A stretch of DNA of 64,000 nucleotides from Azolla caroliniana (taxonomy: Eukaryota; Polypodiophyta), in contig JBHGNT010000010.1 of NCBI GenBank assembly GCA_043228905.1, positions 11,532,001 to 11,596,000 of the forward strand. The letters run 5' to 3'. The position numbers were made by a program, and so were the translations under genes. This document shows positions 1 through 9,988 of the stretch, piece after piece (within the stretch, counting starts at the first letter, position 1; every line of letters starts with the position of its first letter). The notes beneath the pieces are model-generated. The model saw nothing but the letters and a program-made list of their open reading frames with translations, was not told the DNA's origin and searched no databases.

Positions 1-1395
1 GATCTTATGCAAGTGGATGTACAAGATCAAATACAATGCAGACGGCTTTGTCAATCAGTACAAGGCTCGGTTAGTGGCCAAGGGCTATGCACAACAACAT
101 GGCATCGACTACGATGAGACATACGCATCAGTCGCGAAGATGACAACCGTCTATGTCTTGTTTGTGGTCGCCACGGCGAAGGGTTGGCATTTGCACCAAA
201 TGGATGTGAAGAACGCGTTCCTACAAAGAGAACTTGAAGAACACATATACATGGTGCAGCCACCCAGGTTTCAGTTCGGATTGAATACTTCGACAGTATA
301 CTGACTCAAGAAGTCCCTTTATAGATTAAAGCAAGACCTGCATGCCTAGAATGCAAAGATCACTCAGTGCTTGCATCGGATGGGGTTTGCCACATCCAAG
401 TCGGACTCTTCACTCTTCATCTAACAAGGTCGAAATGGGCCGGTAAGTCTTTTACTTTATGTTCGTGATTTAGTCATCACCGGCGCCGACCCAGAGGAAA
501 TCGATTGCGTCAACTCTAAGCTTGCGGCATCTTTCGAAATGAAGGACCTTGGAGACCTTCACTACTTCCTTGGGATCGAAGTGATCCACACCCCCAACGG
601 CATATTGTTGTCTCAACAACACTATGTTTTGAATATGTTGTTCAAGTTCGACATAACAGATTGCCGACCGATCTCAACACCTCTTGACCGGAATCAAAAG
701 CTACGTCTCGACTCTAGATCGGCCTGCAACAAAAACGGTTCCGACAAATTGTCGAAAGACTTATATATCTCACTATCACCCTACCCGACGTCAGCTATCC
801 AGTCAGAGTGATCAGTTAGTTTATGTAGTGTCCAACCGTCGAGCACCTTCGGTGCATGCATTGTCTATTGAAATAGGTGAGCGGCACTAAGGATCGGGGG
901 GACTATTGTATAAACACAGTGTAACCAAGCAATTAGTTGGTTATACTTATGTCGATTGGGTCGGTGATGCGTCAAATCGTCGGTCAACATCCAGCTTTAC
1001 GTTTTCTCTTGGGAGCACAACTATTGCGTGGAGTAGCAAGAAGGAGCCGTCGTTGGCTTTGTCGAGCATTGAGGTTGAATACCGAGGGGCTACCGTTGTG
1101 ACCTATGAAGCCATTTAGCTTTTGGCGGCTGTTGCAAGACCTTCAGATCGAAGTACCAACTCCGATCCCGATCTACTGCAACAACATCAATAGCATGCAG
1201 CTCGCCAAGAACCCCATGTTCCATGCTCTCACTAAGCACATCGAGGTGCATTATCACTTTGTGCGCAAATGGGTTCTGAGAGGTGACTCCGATATGTTTG
1301 AACCGATCGGCAGGTTGCTGACATCTTCACCAAGCCACTCCGATCAGACAAGTTGCAACAATTTTCGGAGATCTTCTCTGTGTGATTCAAGCTTA
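1..1395 (+). pseudogene. Copia fragment A: RT and RNase H remnants
   Basis: Broken reverse transcriptase and RNase H of a Ty1/Copia element, cut off by the window edge. RT blocks are visible at 17-304 (KARLVAKGYAQQ, HQMDVKNAFLQ), followed by a stop just before the usual LKKSLYGLKQ block. A second block at 539-700 reads MKDLGDLHYFLGIEV. RNase H follows at about 906-1300, with CNNINSMQLAKNP where the Copia core has CDNxSAIxLAKNP. A final IFTKPLRSDKLQQF-like tail lies near 1320-1365. Frameshifts and stops separate the blocks, so it is not functional. The wording is closest to Copia-B in this window, so it is probably the same family, inserted in the opposite orientation. No LTR of its own was found. 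Confidence 0.85.
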
Positions 1396-1739
1396 CCATT
1401 AAACCTTTGTTCTATTCCTATGGCTATCCGGCAGAACCGATTGTGTCTACAAGCTTTTGCATGCTATTCTTTTCACCTCTTGTGCCATCAACCTTAGTCC
1501 ATATTTATTTTATAACAATACTAGAGAAGGGGGATTCTTAATCCCCTCTTGTGCCATCAACAAACAAACAACTTGTATGACGTCTAGCTCCTCTACTCTC
1601 CCATCGAGGTATATTTAAGATTAAGCTTATGTGGTTTGGGCTTACAAACACAAATATATATATATATTGATTGATTGATTGATTATATCGTCATCTTTGG
1701 AGGTCAAATATAACCTATGAGACCAAAAATATTATTACA
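1396..1739. other. Spacer with TA and ATTG microsatellites
   Basis: No gene is visible. Simple repeats of TA and then ATTG units occupy about 1652-1686. The last 50 bases (AGGTCAAATATAACCTATGAGACC and on) resemble 20905-20950 on the far side of the nested insertion, so this is probably pre-insertion flanking DNA belonging to a dispersed repeat. Confidence 0.5.
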
Positions 1740-1744
1740 TTTCA

Positions 1745-2142
1745 TTTTAAACGTAACGTGCGGAAGCTATATGACACACACAATACCAACAGGAGGAAAC
1801 AATAGGTTTAATGGAGAGCTTAAGACACGACGTACGTGGGAGAGACAGAGAGGGAAAAAAACACAGAAGAAACTAAATTCAAAATAATGTGTAAAAACTC
1901 TTTGTACATAGGATGTGCTTAGGGAACACTTTTATATACAAGTTCATACGGAATGACAGAAGTACTGACACATACTTCAATGCTCATAACTAAGCACCTA
2001 CACTAACTCCCAATTATATTCCCTCGCAGAATATCTGTTCAACAGCCTCCCGGTTTCCGCACGGATCCGGCCTCTTGTTGCGCACCGGTTTACGCACCGG
2101 TTTACGCACCAATCCAACCAATGTTGAGCTTGTATCTCAACA
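1745..2142 (-). repeat. 3' LTR of Copia-B
   Basis: A 398-bp LTR. On the minus strand it begins TGTTGAGATACAAGCTCAAC and ends TTTAAAA. It aligns end to end with 19841-20237. The minus strand carries a TATA-like ATATAAAAGTG around 1930-1940. The 5-bp duplication TTTCA lies immediately outside at 1740-1744. Confidence 0.92.
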
Positions 2143-2157
2143 CTCCCCCTCAAGCTC
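2143..2157 (-). other. Polypurine tract of Copia-B
   Basis: The minus strand reads GAGCTTGAGGGGGAG directly before the TGTTGAG start of the 3' LTR. This is the plus-strand priming site expected at that position in Copia elements. Confidence 0.85.
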
Positions 2158-2637
2158 AACTTGAGGCTCTTCCAGTCCATCGCTCTGGTTTCTCTTGACT
2201 TCACACCTCGCTTGCGCTCCTCGACCAATTCAATTCCACGCATCTCGACCCTTTCAATCGGCTTGTCTACTTGTGTGGCCTTTTCCAGCTCCCTTGTTGT
2301 CATGGTGTTGGCACCTCTTCTGCTGCCCTTTATTCCTCTTGGCCTTCAATAGATTCGGTGTCTCCGAATCAAACATCCGAGCTGAATCGACTACCTCTAA
2401 TTCGTCTCTGCTTTTGTCTGAATTGGTTGTCTCCAATTCGTCCTCACTTTTGGCCTTCTCGCCCTTGTTGGCTTCTCTCTCCCATGTTTAGCTTGCTCTG
2501 GCTCTTTCTTTCGGTTGCTGCCCTCTCGTCCGCTTTAGGACTCTTCCGTGGATCCACCTTCGGCTTCTTCAGCCGACAGTAAATCGAATTTGTTATCTGA
2601 TTTGGTGTCACGGTCACTTCCGCTCCTTTCCGTGGTC
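2158..2637 (-). other. Long 3' spacer of Copia-B between pol stop and PPT
   Basis: Reading the minus strand across the Ty3-C insertion, the pol frame ends with LDVPNLRGREVP and a stop at 2638-2640. About 480 bases then run to the polypurine tract. Three short, mutually out-of-frame reading frames lie here, rich in Arg, Glu and Lys, with no recognisable domain. It is either untranslated spacer or a decayed extra frame; nothing in the sequence decides. Confidence 0.55.
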
Positions 2638-2672
2638 CTACGGGACTTCTCTCCCCCTCAAGTTTGGCACGT

Positions 2673-3353
2673 TGTCGCGTTGTTACGCGCGTGCGTGGAG
2701 AACAAGGCGGGACCACTGGGGTCTTGGACCGAGGAATAGGTGAGGAAAAGACAAAGAGACACTCACTCACGTATAGACAAAGAAGCGCACGGGGACGCGT
2801 CACAACAACACAGGAGACGCGAGTTGAGAACACTAGAGTGTGTATGTAAATATATGCATGTATTTGTATGTATGTAGACGACTCGAACGGTTACAGCCGA
2901 CCAAGTCGGCGAGGTGGGTGCTGACGCCTGATCACCCATGCACACAGGAGAGCAAGATGGAGATTCTGCTGGAAGCACACAGGCGTTCCACGGAGCAGAA
3001 TCAGCCTCCTGAGAGCCTGCGCAAAAGAACACTATGGAGAACGACAGAGCAGAAGAGCTCGGTCCCAATCCGACAGCACTTCGTTCCCTCTAGCGCGCGA
3101 TATACCCCTATCCCCTTCGTCTCCCTCTCTTTTATAGCTCAAGGAGGGAGGCCGTTTCACCCGTTTACATCGCATTAATTCTCTGTCCTTTCGGACAGAG
3201 ATACTCCTCGATTTCCCCTATAGAATATTGCTACCTAGGATTTAACCCTTGCGCCTACCTATCTACTTTACGACAAGGGACGTGCCCACCTGTAAGGGCC
3301 GATTCACACACATTATACACGGTTTGCGCCTGGGGACGGTTTTCTTCACGACA
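2673..3353 (-). repeat. 3' LTR of Ty3-C
   Basis: 681 bp, TGTCG to CGACA. On the minus strand a TATA box, GCTATAAAAGAG, lies at about 3127-3138. It aligns with the two halves of the 5' LTR with roughly 20-25 differences by eye, most of them C/T or G/A transitions as expected from decay of methylated cytosines. The purine tract GGTGGGGGCGGA on the minus strand (3354-3365) adjoins its inner end. Confidence 0.92.
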
Positions 3354-3427
3354 TCCGCCCCCACCTAACCGCAGCATCCACCGGTATGCGCCATAATTGG
3401 GTTTACGAGAGAAAACCGATCCTTGCG

Positions 3428-4609
3428 TTATTCCTCATTTACCGGTTCATCCTCCGCCTCAGGCTGCTCATCGTCGTTGTCCATGCTCCCTAGCCCTGGC
3501 TCCCCATCGTGTCGTTTCTTGAATGCTTTGATCCTCTTCCCCGCTACCGGTATCGCCATTCTCGTACCGTTGAGCTCCGCGAGATGGTACGTCCCATTGC
3601 CATTGGCGCCTATTACTACGTAAGGCCCGAACCACCTCCTCGCAAACTTCCACGTGGCCCTGTGCTTATTGTCGAGGCTGTTGTCGTACACTAGCACCCA
3701 GTCACCTTCCTCGATCTTCCTTGGCCTGGACCGGTGTGTTCGGTCGAACCGGGCTTTGTTCCTTATCCTCGCTACTCGAAGTTTCTTCGCGGCTCGCTCT
3801 ACGTCCTCCGGCCTCCGCTCGAGCTGTCGAATCCGCGCCGCCAACAGTTCCTCCCGGCTCATCTCATCCCTCCAGTCCACCGTGGCCCACGAGGAGATCG
3901 TTCGCTCTGTGGGCATGATCGGCTTCTGTCCGAACATCAGCTCTGCCGGCATGAACCCGGTTACCGAATTGTGCGTAGTCCGGTCCGCCCACAAGGCATA
4001 AGGTAGCAGCCGTGGCCAGTCCCCGACTCGGCCTCCGCACGCCCGTACTAGCGCTTTGACAATTGGCCCGTGTCCGCGCTCCACCTTCCCATTTGCCTCC
4101 GGATTGTACACTGTGGTGAGTGAAAGTTTGACTCCTAGCCGGCCGAACAGCTCTTCGGCCTCTTCTGCGTCCAACTCACCACGGTCAGCCACGATCTTCC
4201 CTACGCACCCGTATCGGCATACTACGTCCTCAATCAAAAACCGGCACATGGCTGTCGTCGTCTTGTTCTGCAGGGCTCGGCCTTCAACCTGGTTCGTTAG
4301 ATCTTCCCGAGCCAGCACCAGATACCGCATTTGTCCTACCTCCATTGGCATCGTCACCAAATCCACCATCCACTTGAAGTGGACGGTCGGAGGGTAGGTC
4401 GGGTGAAGCTCGTCCCGATGTCGGATCATGGAGTGCACCTGACAGCTTTCGCAAGTCGTCACGAACCGATGCATGTCCCGGTATAGTCCCGACCACCAGT
4501 ACTTCCCCTTTAGCTTTTCGAACGTGGCCCATGTTCCACTGTGTCCAGCCCACGGGCTATCGTGGTACGCCGCCAGCAAATCCTCCTGTTCCTCCTTCTT
4601 CGCCACCAC
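3428..4609 (-). pseudogene. Ty3-C integrase
   Basis: An open frame of 393 codons encoding the integrase that inserts the cDNA. In order it shows the HHCC zinc-binding region (HDSPWAGHSG, then CESCQ, near residues 16-55), the catalytic core with the D,D,E residues in MVDLVTM, IVADRGE and PEANGKVERG (about residues 80-175), and a GPY/F-type C-terminal module (RWFGPYVVIGANGNGTYHL, about 325-345). The tail is acidic (Asp/Glu-rich) and shows no chromodomain, so this is not a typical plant chromovirus. The frame itself is intact, but upstream pol frames are broken. The N-terminus is taken only as the first ATG; in the live element this was part of a polyprotein. The 340 bases to the RT block (4610-4951) are more pol sequence with stops. 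Confidence 0.88.
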
Positions 4610-4951
4610 TCAGAGCGGGATGTCGTTCCTCTTCTTCGGGTGCTTCCATATGTATCTGTCCCGGAGAAAGAATCAGTAGGCTTTCTTCCGAATCCGGTTG
4701 GCCTCATCCGTTGTCCATGCCGCATCCGGTGTCATTGTTTTCAGGAACCCGCCGATCTACAGCCACTCTCCGTCATACTTGCTCTTGTCGAAATCGTTAA
4801 GCGTTGGAGAGCATACCCTGCTGGTTGTCACGTTAGCCGCCTCGAAGAAGTCCACGCCGACATCCTCGTCTTCTAAAACCATGCCGCCGTCGTTTTCGAA
4901 CCTCGCCCTTGAAAGCATGTCGGCCATGGCGTTGTCTTTCCCGGAAATGTG

Positions 4952-6313
4952 TCATATTTCCAGATTCAGGGACTTGATGTACGCTATCCACCTGAGCATT
5001 GCCAGGTCCGGCGTCACGCATCCGGAAACCATGCCAAGGATCGGTAGGCAGTCCGTTTCAATAATTACCTCTGTCTCGATCAGGTAGTCTTTATCGGCCT
5101 TTACCGCCGAAACGATACCCCAGAGCTCACATTTAACCTGGGCATATCCTCGTTGTCGCTCGCTGAGGACCTTCGCACCGAACCGGATCGGGGAACGCAT
5201 GTCGTCTTCGTCCTCTTGGTTGACGACACATCCGATCCCGGTCGGACTCGTGTCTACCGTTACGTAAATTGGAGTGCTCTTTCCGTAGACAGCCTTCCGG
5301 AGCGCCAGAGCCGCGGCTAGTGCTTCCTTCATCTTCCGGACAGACTCCGTATGCTCGCCTCTCCACTCGAATTTTCGCCCCTTTTTCAGCAACCCGTACA
5401 ACAGCTCCGCGACGTGAGCGTAATGCGGGACCCATATGTGGTAGAATGTGCACGCTCCCAAGAACCTCCGAACCTCCGTGACCGAGCTACAGTCGTTCTT
5501 CATTGCAGAGATGGCTTCTACCTTAGCCGGAGACGGTTTCCGGTCGTACGACCCGCATAGGTGTTCGACGACCATGATCTCTGATTGCCCAAAGGCCGAC
5601 TTTCCCCTAGAGAAGGTGAGCCTCGCGCTCTTCAACCTCTGCAACACCTTCTCGCAGTCATCGATGTGCGTCGCCACGAATTTCCGGCATCCGTCTGGTT
5701 CGATCGTCTCGTCCTTTTCCTCCACCGTGCATCCCTTGATCGGGACGTCGTCCAAAAACGGCTTTGTGATGTCCGGGATACAATCCCTCAGCACTTTGTT
5801 CATTGCGTTCACCATGTGAGCCACCGAGTTCGTCCCTCCTTGCGGCAGGGTACACCCCGAGTAGAGATCACCGACCGAGTAAATCGACCTTCCGGCGAAG
5901 GCCTCCGCGAACTCGTCTATTGTCGGTCCGATTCCCGCGTTTCGAGTGGTCACCTTGTTGACCGGCTGCAGGTCTTGAATAAAGCGCAGCGTGCCGTCCT
6001 TCTTCGGCACGGTAAACCACCGATTCGAGTATGGGGCACTCGACGGTTCGAGGATTCCCATCTCGACCTTTTGCTTTAACAGCTCCATCAGCTTCGGGAT
6101 GTGAGCTCTGGGTACTGGAATCGGTTTGAGACTCCACGGCACATGCGGTACCGTGAATATCACCATCGATTCCACGATTGTCGGGTCTACGCACCCGATC
6201 TCCTCTGGTGAGAATGCGAAAGCCTTCCCGTGCCTTCCGAGCATTCCCCGAAAACAGTCCTCTTCCGCCAGCAGTAGGAAGCCGCCCCCACCGATTTTGA
6301 GCTCGCGCAGCAT
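4952..6313 (-). pseudogene. Ty3-C reverse transcriptase and RNase H
   Basis: A 453-codon frame. RT: EPSSAPYSNRWFTVPKKDG and LRFIQDLQPVN (fingers), DLYSG (motif A, first Asp), CTLPQGGTNSVAHM (motif B region) and PFLDDVPIKG (motif C; F-L-D-D replaces the usual Y-x-D-D). The tether reads VRRFLGACTFYHIWVPHYA. RNase H follows: YVTVDTSPTGIGCVVNQ, then SERQRGYAQVKCELWG and IIETDCLPILGM. DLYSG is joined almost directly to CTLPQGG, so about 25-30 residues between motifs A and B look deleted and the enzyme should be dead. The PFxDDVPxKG motif and tether style resemble fungal Ty3 elements as I know them; a database search would be needed to place it. Confidence 0.88.
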
Positions 6314-6349
6314 TATGTCGGTGAACGTGTGCCCTATGCGGGTCGGATT

Positions 6350-6841
6350 TCATAAACTCGGGTCCGATGCAACCCCCTTTATTCGCAACTCGCTGCCCTC
6401 CGGCAAGGGAGCCGCGACTGGCCTCACCTTCCGGTCCACAATCTTGTACCTCGTGTTCACTCGGGCCGTCTGAGCCGACTCGAGCCCTCTACTGAAGTCC
6501 GCGATGACTTCGTACATCTTTTCCGAACATACTGGAATCGTCCGGTCCTCTTTAAGGACTCCTCCAACTACCTCCCGCAGCTCCCCCAAGGTATCGATGA
6601 AAGAGACCGCCTCCACGGCTCCGTTGATTTCTTCTCCGAGGTCGAGGACGCCACATGCCCGAAGTCGCTCCTCCGCCCTTCTCTTCTCTCGGCCAACAAC
6701 GTCGACTATCGTACACCCTCCGTTGTCGGAGAACCAAAATTCCCTACTTATAGCACAGGTCTTCTTCGCTATCATACACTTGTGGGGTTTTCCCGGAGTG
6801 TCCGGACTATCGCGGCCCCACGCCTTGATAGCCCTCTTCAA
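6350..6841 (-). pseudogene. Ty3-C pol, protease-RT linker
   Basis: A 163-codon frame between the protease and RT. It ends with YKIVDRKVRPVAAPLPEGSE, the stretch that precedes RT in fungal-like Ty3 polyproteins (consensus VDKKVRPVxTxLPE). The stop at 6350 separates it from the RT frame that begins at about 6340, so a single polyprotein has been broken here. The interval 6842-7083 towards the protease is low-quality pol sequence without a clear domain. Confidence 0.7.
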
Positions 6842-7083
6842 AAATCCTCCCTGCTTTCGCCCCCAAGGGTCTCGTGGTTCCTCTCATGGTTCGGTCTCAC
6901 CGTCAGGAACTGGACCGAGTGACGCCCATCCTGGCTCTTGACCCTTGCATAGGCCGAGTCGTTGTCCAGCACCTTGGTCTCCATCCGTGTTGCCGTGATG
7001 TACGGTTCTCCTAGTATAACCGGATGTCAGGACGTCTCCTGCACGAAGAAGTGTTGGTCAATCTCGACATCGCTGATCTTTAC

Positions 7084-7485
7084 TCATACGTTCGGGCAGG
7101 CTCCATGAAGTTCTTCGGTGGCACGCGTCGCCCCCCGTATTTTCCACCCGTGCTTGGTGTTGATCGGCCATTTTCCCTTCTTATAGAAGTCCATGGACAT
7201 CAAATTGATTTCTGAACCATGGTCCACCAACGCCACCACCGGTTCATGAACATCTCCGATCTTCACGGGGGTCTCCGTGGTCACTCTGGCCCAGTGCGGC
7301 CTCGAATAATGGCTCTCCGCCAACTCGTCTTCCAGCGCCATGTCCTCTATGTGCGTCGTCCGCACCTCCACCGGCTTCTCCGGTTCTGTCTCCGTCGACA
7401 GCCTCTTCCTCTTCACCAAGTCTATGATGAAGTCATGGAACTCCTTCTTGGCGATCCCAAGCACTTCCCTCAGCGATAGCTCCAC
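7084..7485 (-). pseudogene. Ty3-C aspartic protease
   Basis: A 133-codon frame containing PVVALVDHGSEINLMS at about residues 83-98, the retropepsin active-site loop (D-H-G-S in place of D-T/S-G-A), preceded by Lys/Glu-rich linker. This enzyme would cut the gag-pol polyprotein. It ends at a stop shortly after the expected flap region. The His in the active-site triad is unusual; a DxGSExN variant is known in some Ty3 groups, so it may be family-typical and not a mutation. Confidence 0.7.
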
Positions 7486-7608
7486 CTTGCTGTCGAGGAT
7501 TCGTTCTTCCAGGACTTTTCGCAGGTCCGTGGATCTTTCGATTTCTGTGCCCAGCCGGTACTCGCCCTTCTTGGGATTATCCTGGGCGCCGGTTACAACG
7601 GCCTCATT

Positions 7609-8964
7609 CTATCGTTGCCCGAATCGAGTTTCATATCGTTGCGAGGGCCCGGCCCCTCCGGTTTTCCCTACCCGCTTGTCCTCCACCAGAGCCTCGTAGT
7701 TTTGACAAGCAGCTTCGACGAAGCCCGTCTTTTCTTCCACCGGGTCACTCCACTCGATTACCTCCCGGACCCGTTTTTCCGCGCGGTCCACCTCTTCTTT
7801 CCTCAGCCGCGCGCTAGCGAGGCCTTCCAGAATCGTCGGCCAGAACCCAGCTTTGTTCGTCTTCGGGGCCTCGCCATCTCCGACCCGAATACCAGCTGAC
7901 ACCGAGTAGTGGACGGTCTCCGCGTGATGAGCCGCCGCCTCCTCCATCAGCCTTTTCATACCCTCTCGCCCGACGTTCAGGTTCAGGGCCCTTCAGGTCT
8001 CGCTGGCGTGCACCCGATCGTTCCACAGGTACACCACGTTGCTTCTCATCGCCTCGGCGAATTCCCCGCAGTCCTTTCAGATGTGCCCAACCGCGTCACA
8101 CCACATGCACTTGTTTTCAGCCAGAGCTCGTCGGTCACGGGCCTGTTCGCCACCATCCCTCCGTGCCTGGGCGATCTGGAGATCCTTTACCATCAGCGTC
8201 AGCTCCTCTAGAGCTGCTCCCTCGGACGAGCCCTTGACCATGCCGGTTGAAGCCGATTCGGTCTCGAGCCAATCTCGAGTCTCTTTCCTTCGCGTTGGTG
8301 GTGTTGGCTCAAGCTTCCTTGCTGCGACAGAGCCCGCCCCTGTCGATCCTTTGTCAACCCATTCCTGCCGTTTGTCGAAACGGCCACAGACCCTTTTCAC
8401 CACGGCCCAGTCGGTCGTCAGCCCGTCATCAGTCTCCAATAGGAGGCCTACCTGCTCCCGATCCCGCTCGTCAACCGACTTAACAAACAATAGGACACGG
8501 CTTGTGTCCAGAATGGCCCGGTCAAGCACTGAGAGGCGCGCGAAGCGTTCCTCAAACTCCCGAAGGAGCACTGACGCGTTCCTTCCTTTGTCAGGGGTCT
8601 CCACCCACTCCATGAAGTCCCGCTTCGAAAGTCGAAGCGCATCTTCAAGCCCGTATCTTTCGAGGAGCCAACCTTCGAACTCCTCCCAGGTCCGGCTCTC
8701 GGCCCATACCTCGAGCACCTCCGTATGGATGCCCGGCATCGCCACTCGAGGGAATCCGGCCAGACGCCTCTCTTCCGAAATGTCCCTCATTACCATCTCA
8801 ACCCGGTAGGACGCCAAGTAGCTCGTGGCATCCTTCCCACTAAACCGGCCGATCGTATCGACAACCGCCTCGATAGCCCTATCAAGGGTGCCGGAGCCTT
8901 CGCGAGCACTCACTATACGGTCCACAGCCGAAGCCATGGCTTCTGCGAGGTCTGACCCCCTCAT
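7609..8964 (-). pseudogene. Ty3-C gag with zinc knuckle
   Basis: Gag capsid/nucleocapsid, in two frames: 8964-8077 (295 codons) and 7959-7609. The N-terminal part is helical and charged, with a retrotransposon-gag core around SRTWEEFEGWLLERYG (residues about 110-130). At the end of the first frame a CCHC knuckle reads CMWCDAVGHI, a stop codon, then KDC, so the knuckle itself carries the nonsense mutation. The likely start ATG at 8964 lies 23 bases downstream of the primer-binding site. The second frame is acidic linker towards the protease. High GC and many CpG to TpG-type changes fit an old methylated element. Confidence 0.78.
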
Positions 8965-8986
8965 CTTCTACTCCTCTGCCGCCTGT

Positions 8987-9005
8987 TCACGTCGGGTTCA
9001 CCAAA
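8987..9005 (-). other. Primer-binding site of Ty3-C
   Basis: Two bases inside the 5' LTR the minus strand reads TGGTGAACCCGACGTGAAC. It begins with TGG, as a tRNA-CCA primer site must, and sits in the right place. I could not name the tRNA; it is not the initiator-Met site seen in the Copia elements here. Confidence 0.65.
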
Positions 9006-9007
9006 TT

Positions 9008-9390
9008 TGTCGCGTTGTTACGCGCGTGCGTGGAGAACAAGGCGGGACCACTGGGGTCTTGGACCGAGGAATAGGTGAGGAAAAGAGAGAGAGATGCTCA
9101 CTCACGTATAGACAAAGAAGTGCACGGGGACACGTCACAACAACACAGGAGACGCGAGTTGAGAACACTAGAGTGTGTATGTAAATATATGCATGTATTT
9201 GTATGTATGCAGACGACTCAAACGGTTACAGCCGACCAAGTCGGCGAGGTGGGTGCCGATGCCTGATCACCCACACACACAGGAGAGCAAGATGGAGATT
9301 CTGCCGGAAGCACACGGGCGTTCCACGGAGCATAATCAGCCTCCTGAGAGCCTGCGCAAAAGAAAGCTATGGAGAACGACAGAGCAGAAG
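9008..9390 (-). repeat. 5' LTR of Ty3-C, inner part
   Basis: 383 bp, equivalent to 2673-3056 of the 3' LTR. It is interrupted at 9390/9391 by Copia-D. The remaining 298 bp are at 14683-14980. Confidence 0.92.
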
Positions 9391-9978
9391 TGTAAGGAAT
9401 CGACACTCCGATTCACCTTCACCGCTCGGCCACAACCGAGGAAGCGCGAATCAATGCAGCAGAAAATAGGAAACACAGAGAAAGACACGATAACACAGGG
9501 ATTAACGTGGAAAACCCTAGACGGGAAAAACCACGGGAGTGCAAGACTCCAACTATCACTCTACGCTGGGAAATATACAATGGCGAGCTGCAAGGCGACG
9601 ACCTTGAGCTCGCTATCCTCGCCACAGGCGGCGGTATTACACAGAGGCGTCGACCTCTTCCTTCTCTCTCTCTCGGCTGCTCTCACTCCGCTCCCTCTAG
9701 ATGAAAAACAGAAAAATGAGCAACAACATGAAAACTGTTTGCCCTAAGTCATATTTATACACATATGACTTTCGGGCTATTTACAACTATAGCCTCAAGG
9801 GCCCTTGGCAAACATATTCACAAATATGTCCCCGCATCCGGATCTCTCTCCGGGTACATTCGTCATCCGGCTCCGTAACCGGGATCTTCATCATCCGGTT
9901 CCGAAACCGCAACCGGGCTTGTCGTCATTCATCTCCGACATCCGACCATCCCATCCGAAAGGGACCGTAATCCCAACA
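9391..9978 (-). repeat. 3' LTR of Copia-D
   Basis: 588 bp. On the minus strand it starts TGTTGGGATTACGG and ends TTCCTTACA. The minus strand holds a TATA box in GTATAAATATGACTTAGGGC (about 9748-9767), a core also present in the LTRs of elements E and G. The minus-strand purine tract GTGAAGGGGGAGTT adjoins at 9979-9992. Confidence 0.93.
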
Positions 9979-9988
9979 AACTCCCCCT

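Noticed and set aside
2444-2833. Possible env-like protein in the Copia-B 3' region
   Set aside because: The frame crosses the Copia-B/Ty3-C boundary at 2673, so it cannot be an ancestral protein.
9419-9625. Identical small proteins encoded at 9419-9625 and 14122-14328
   Set aside because: They are the same LTR sequence of Copia-D read in one frame at both ends, not a duplicated gene.
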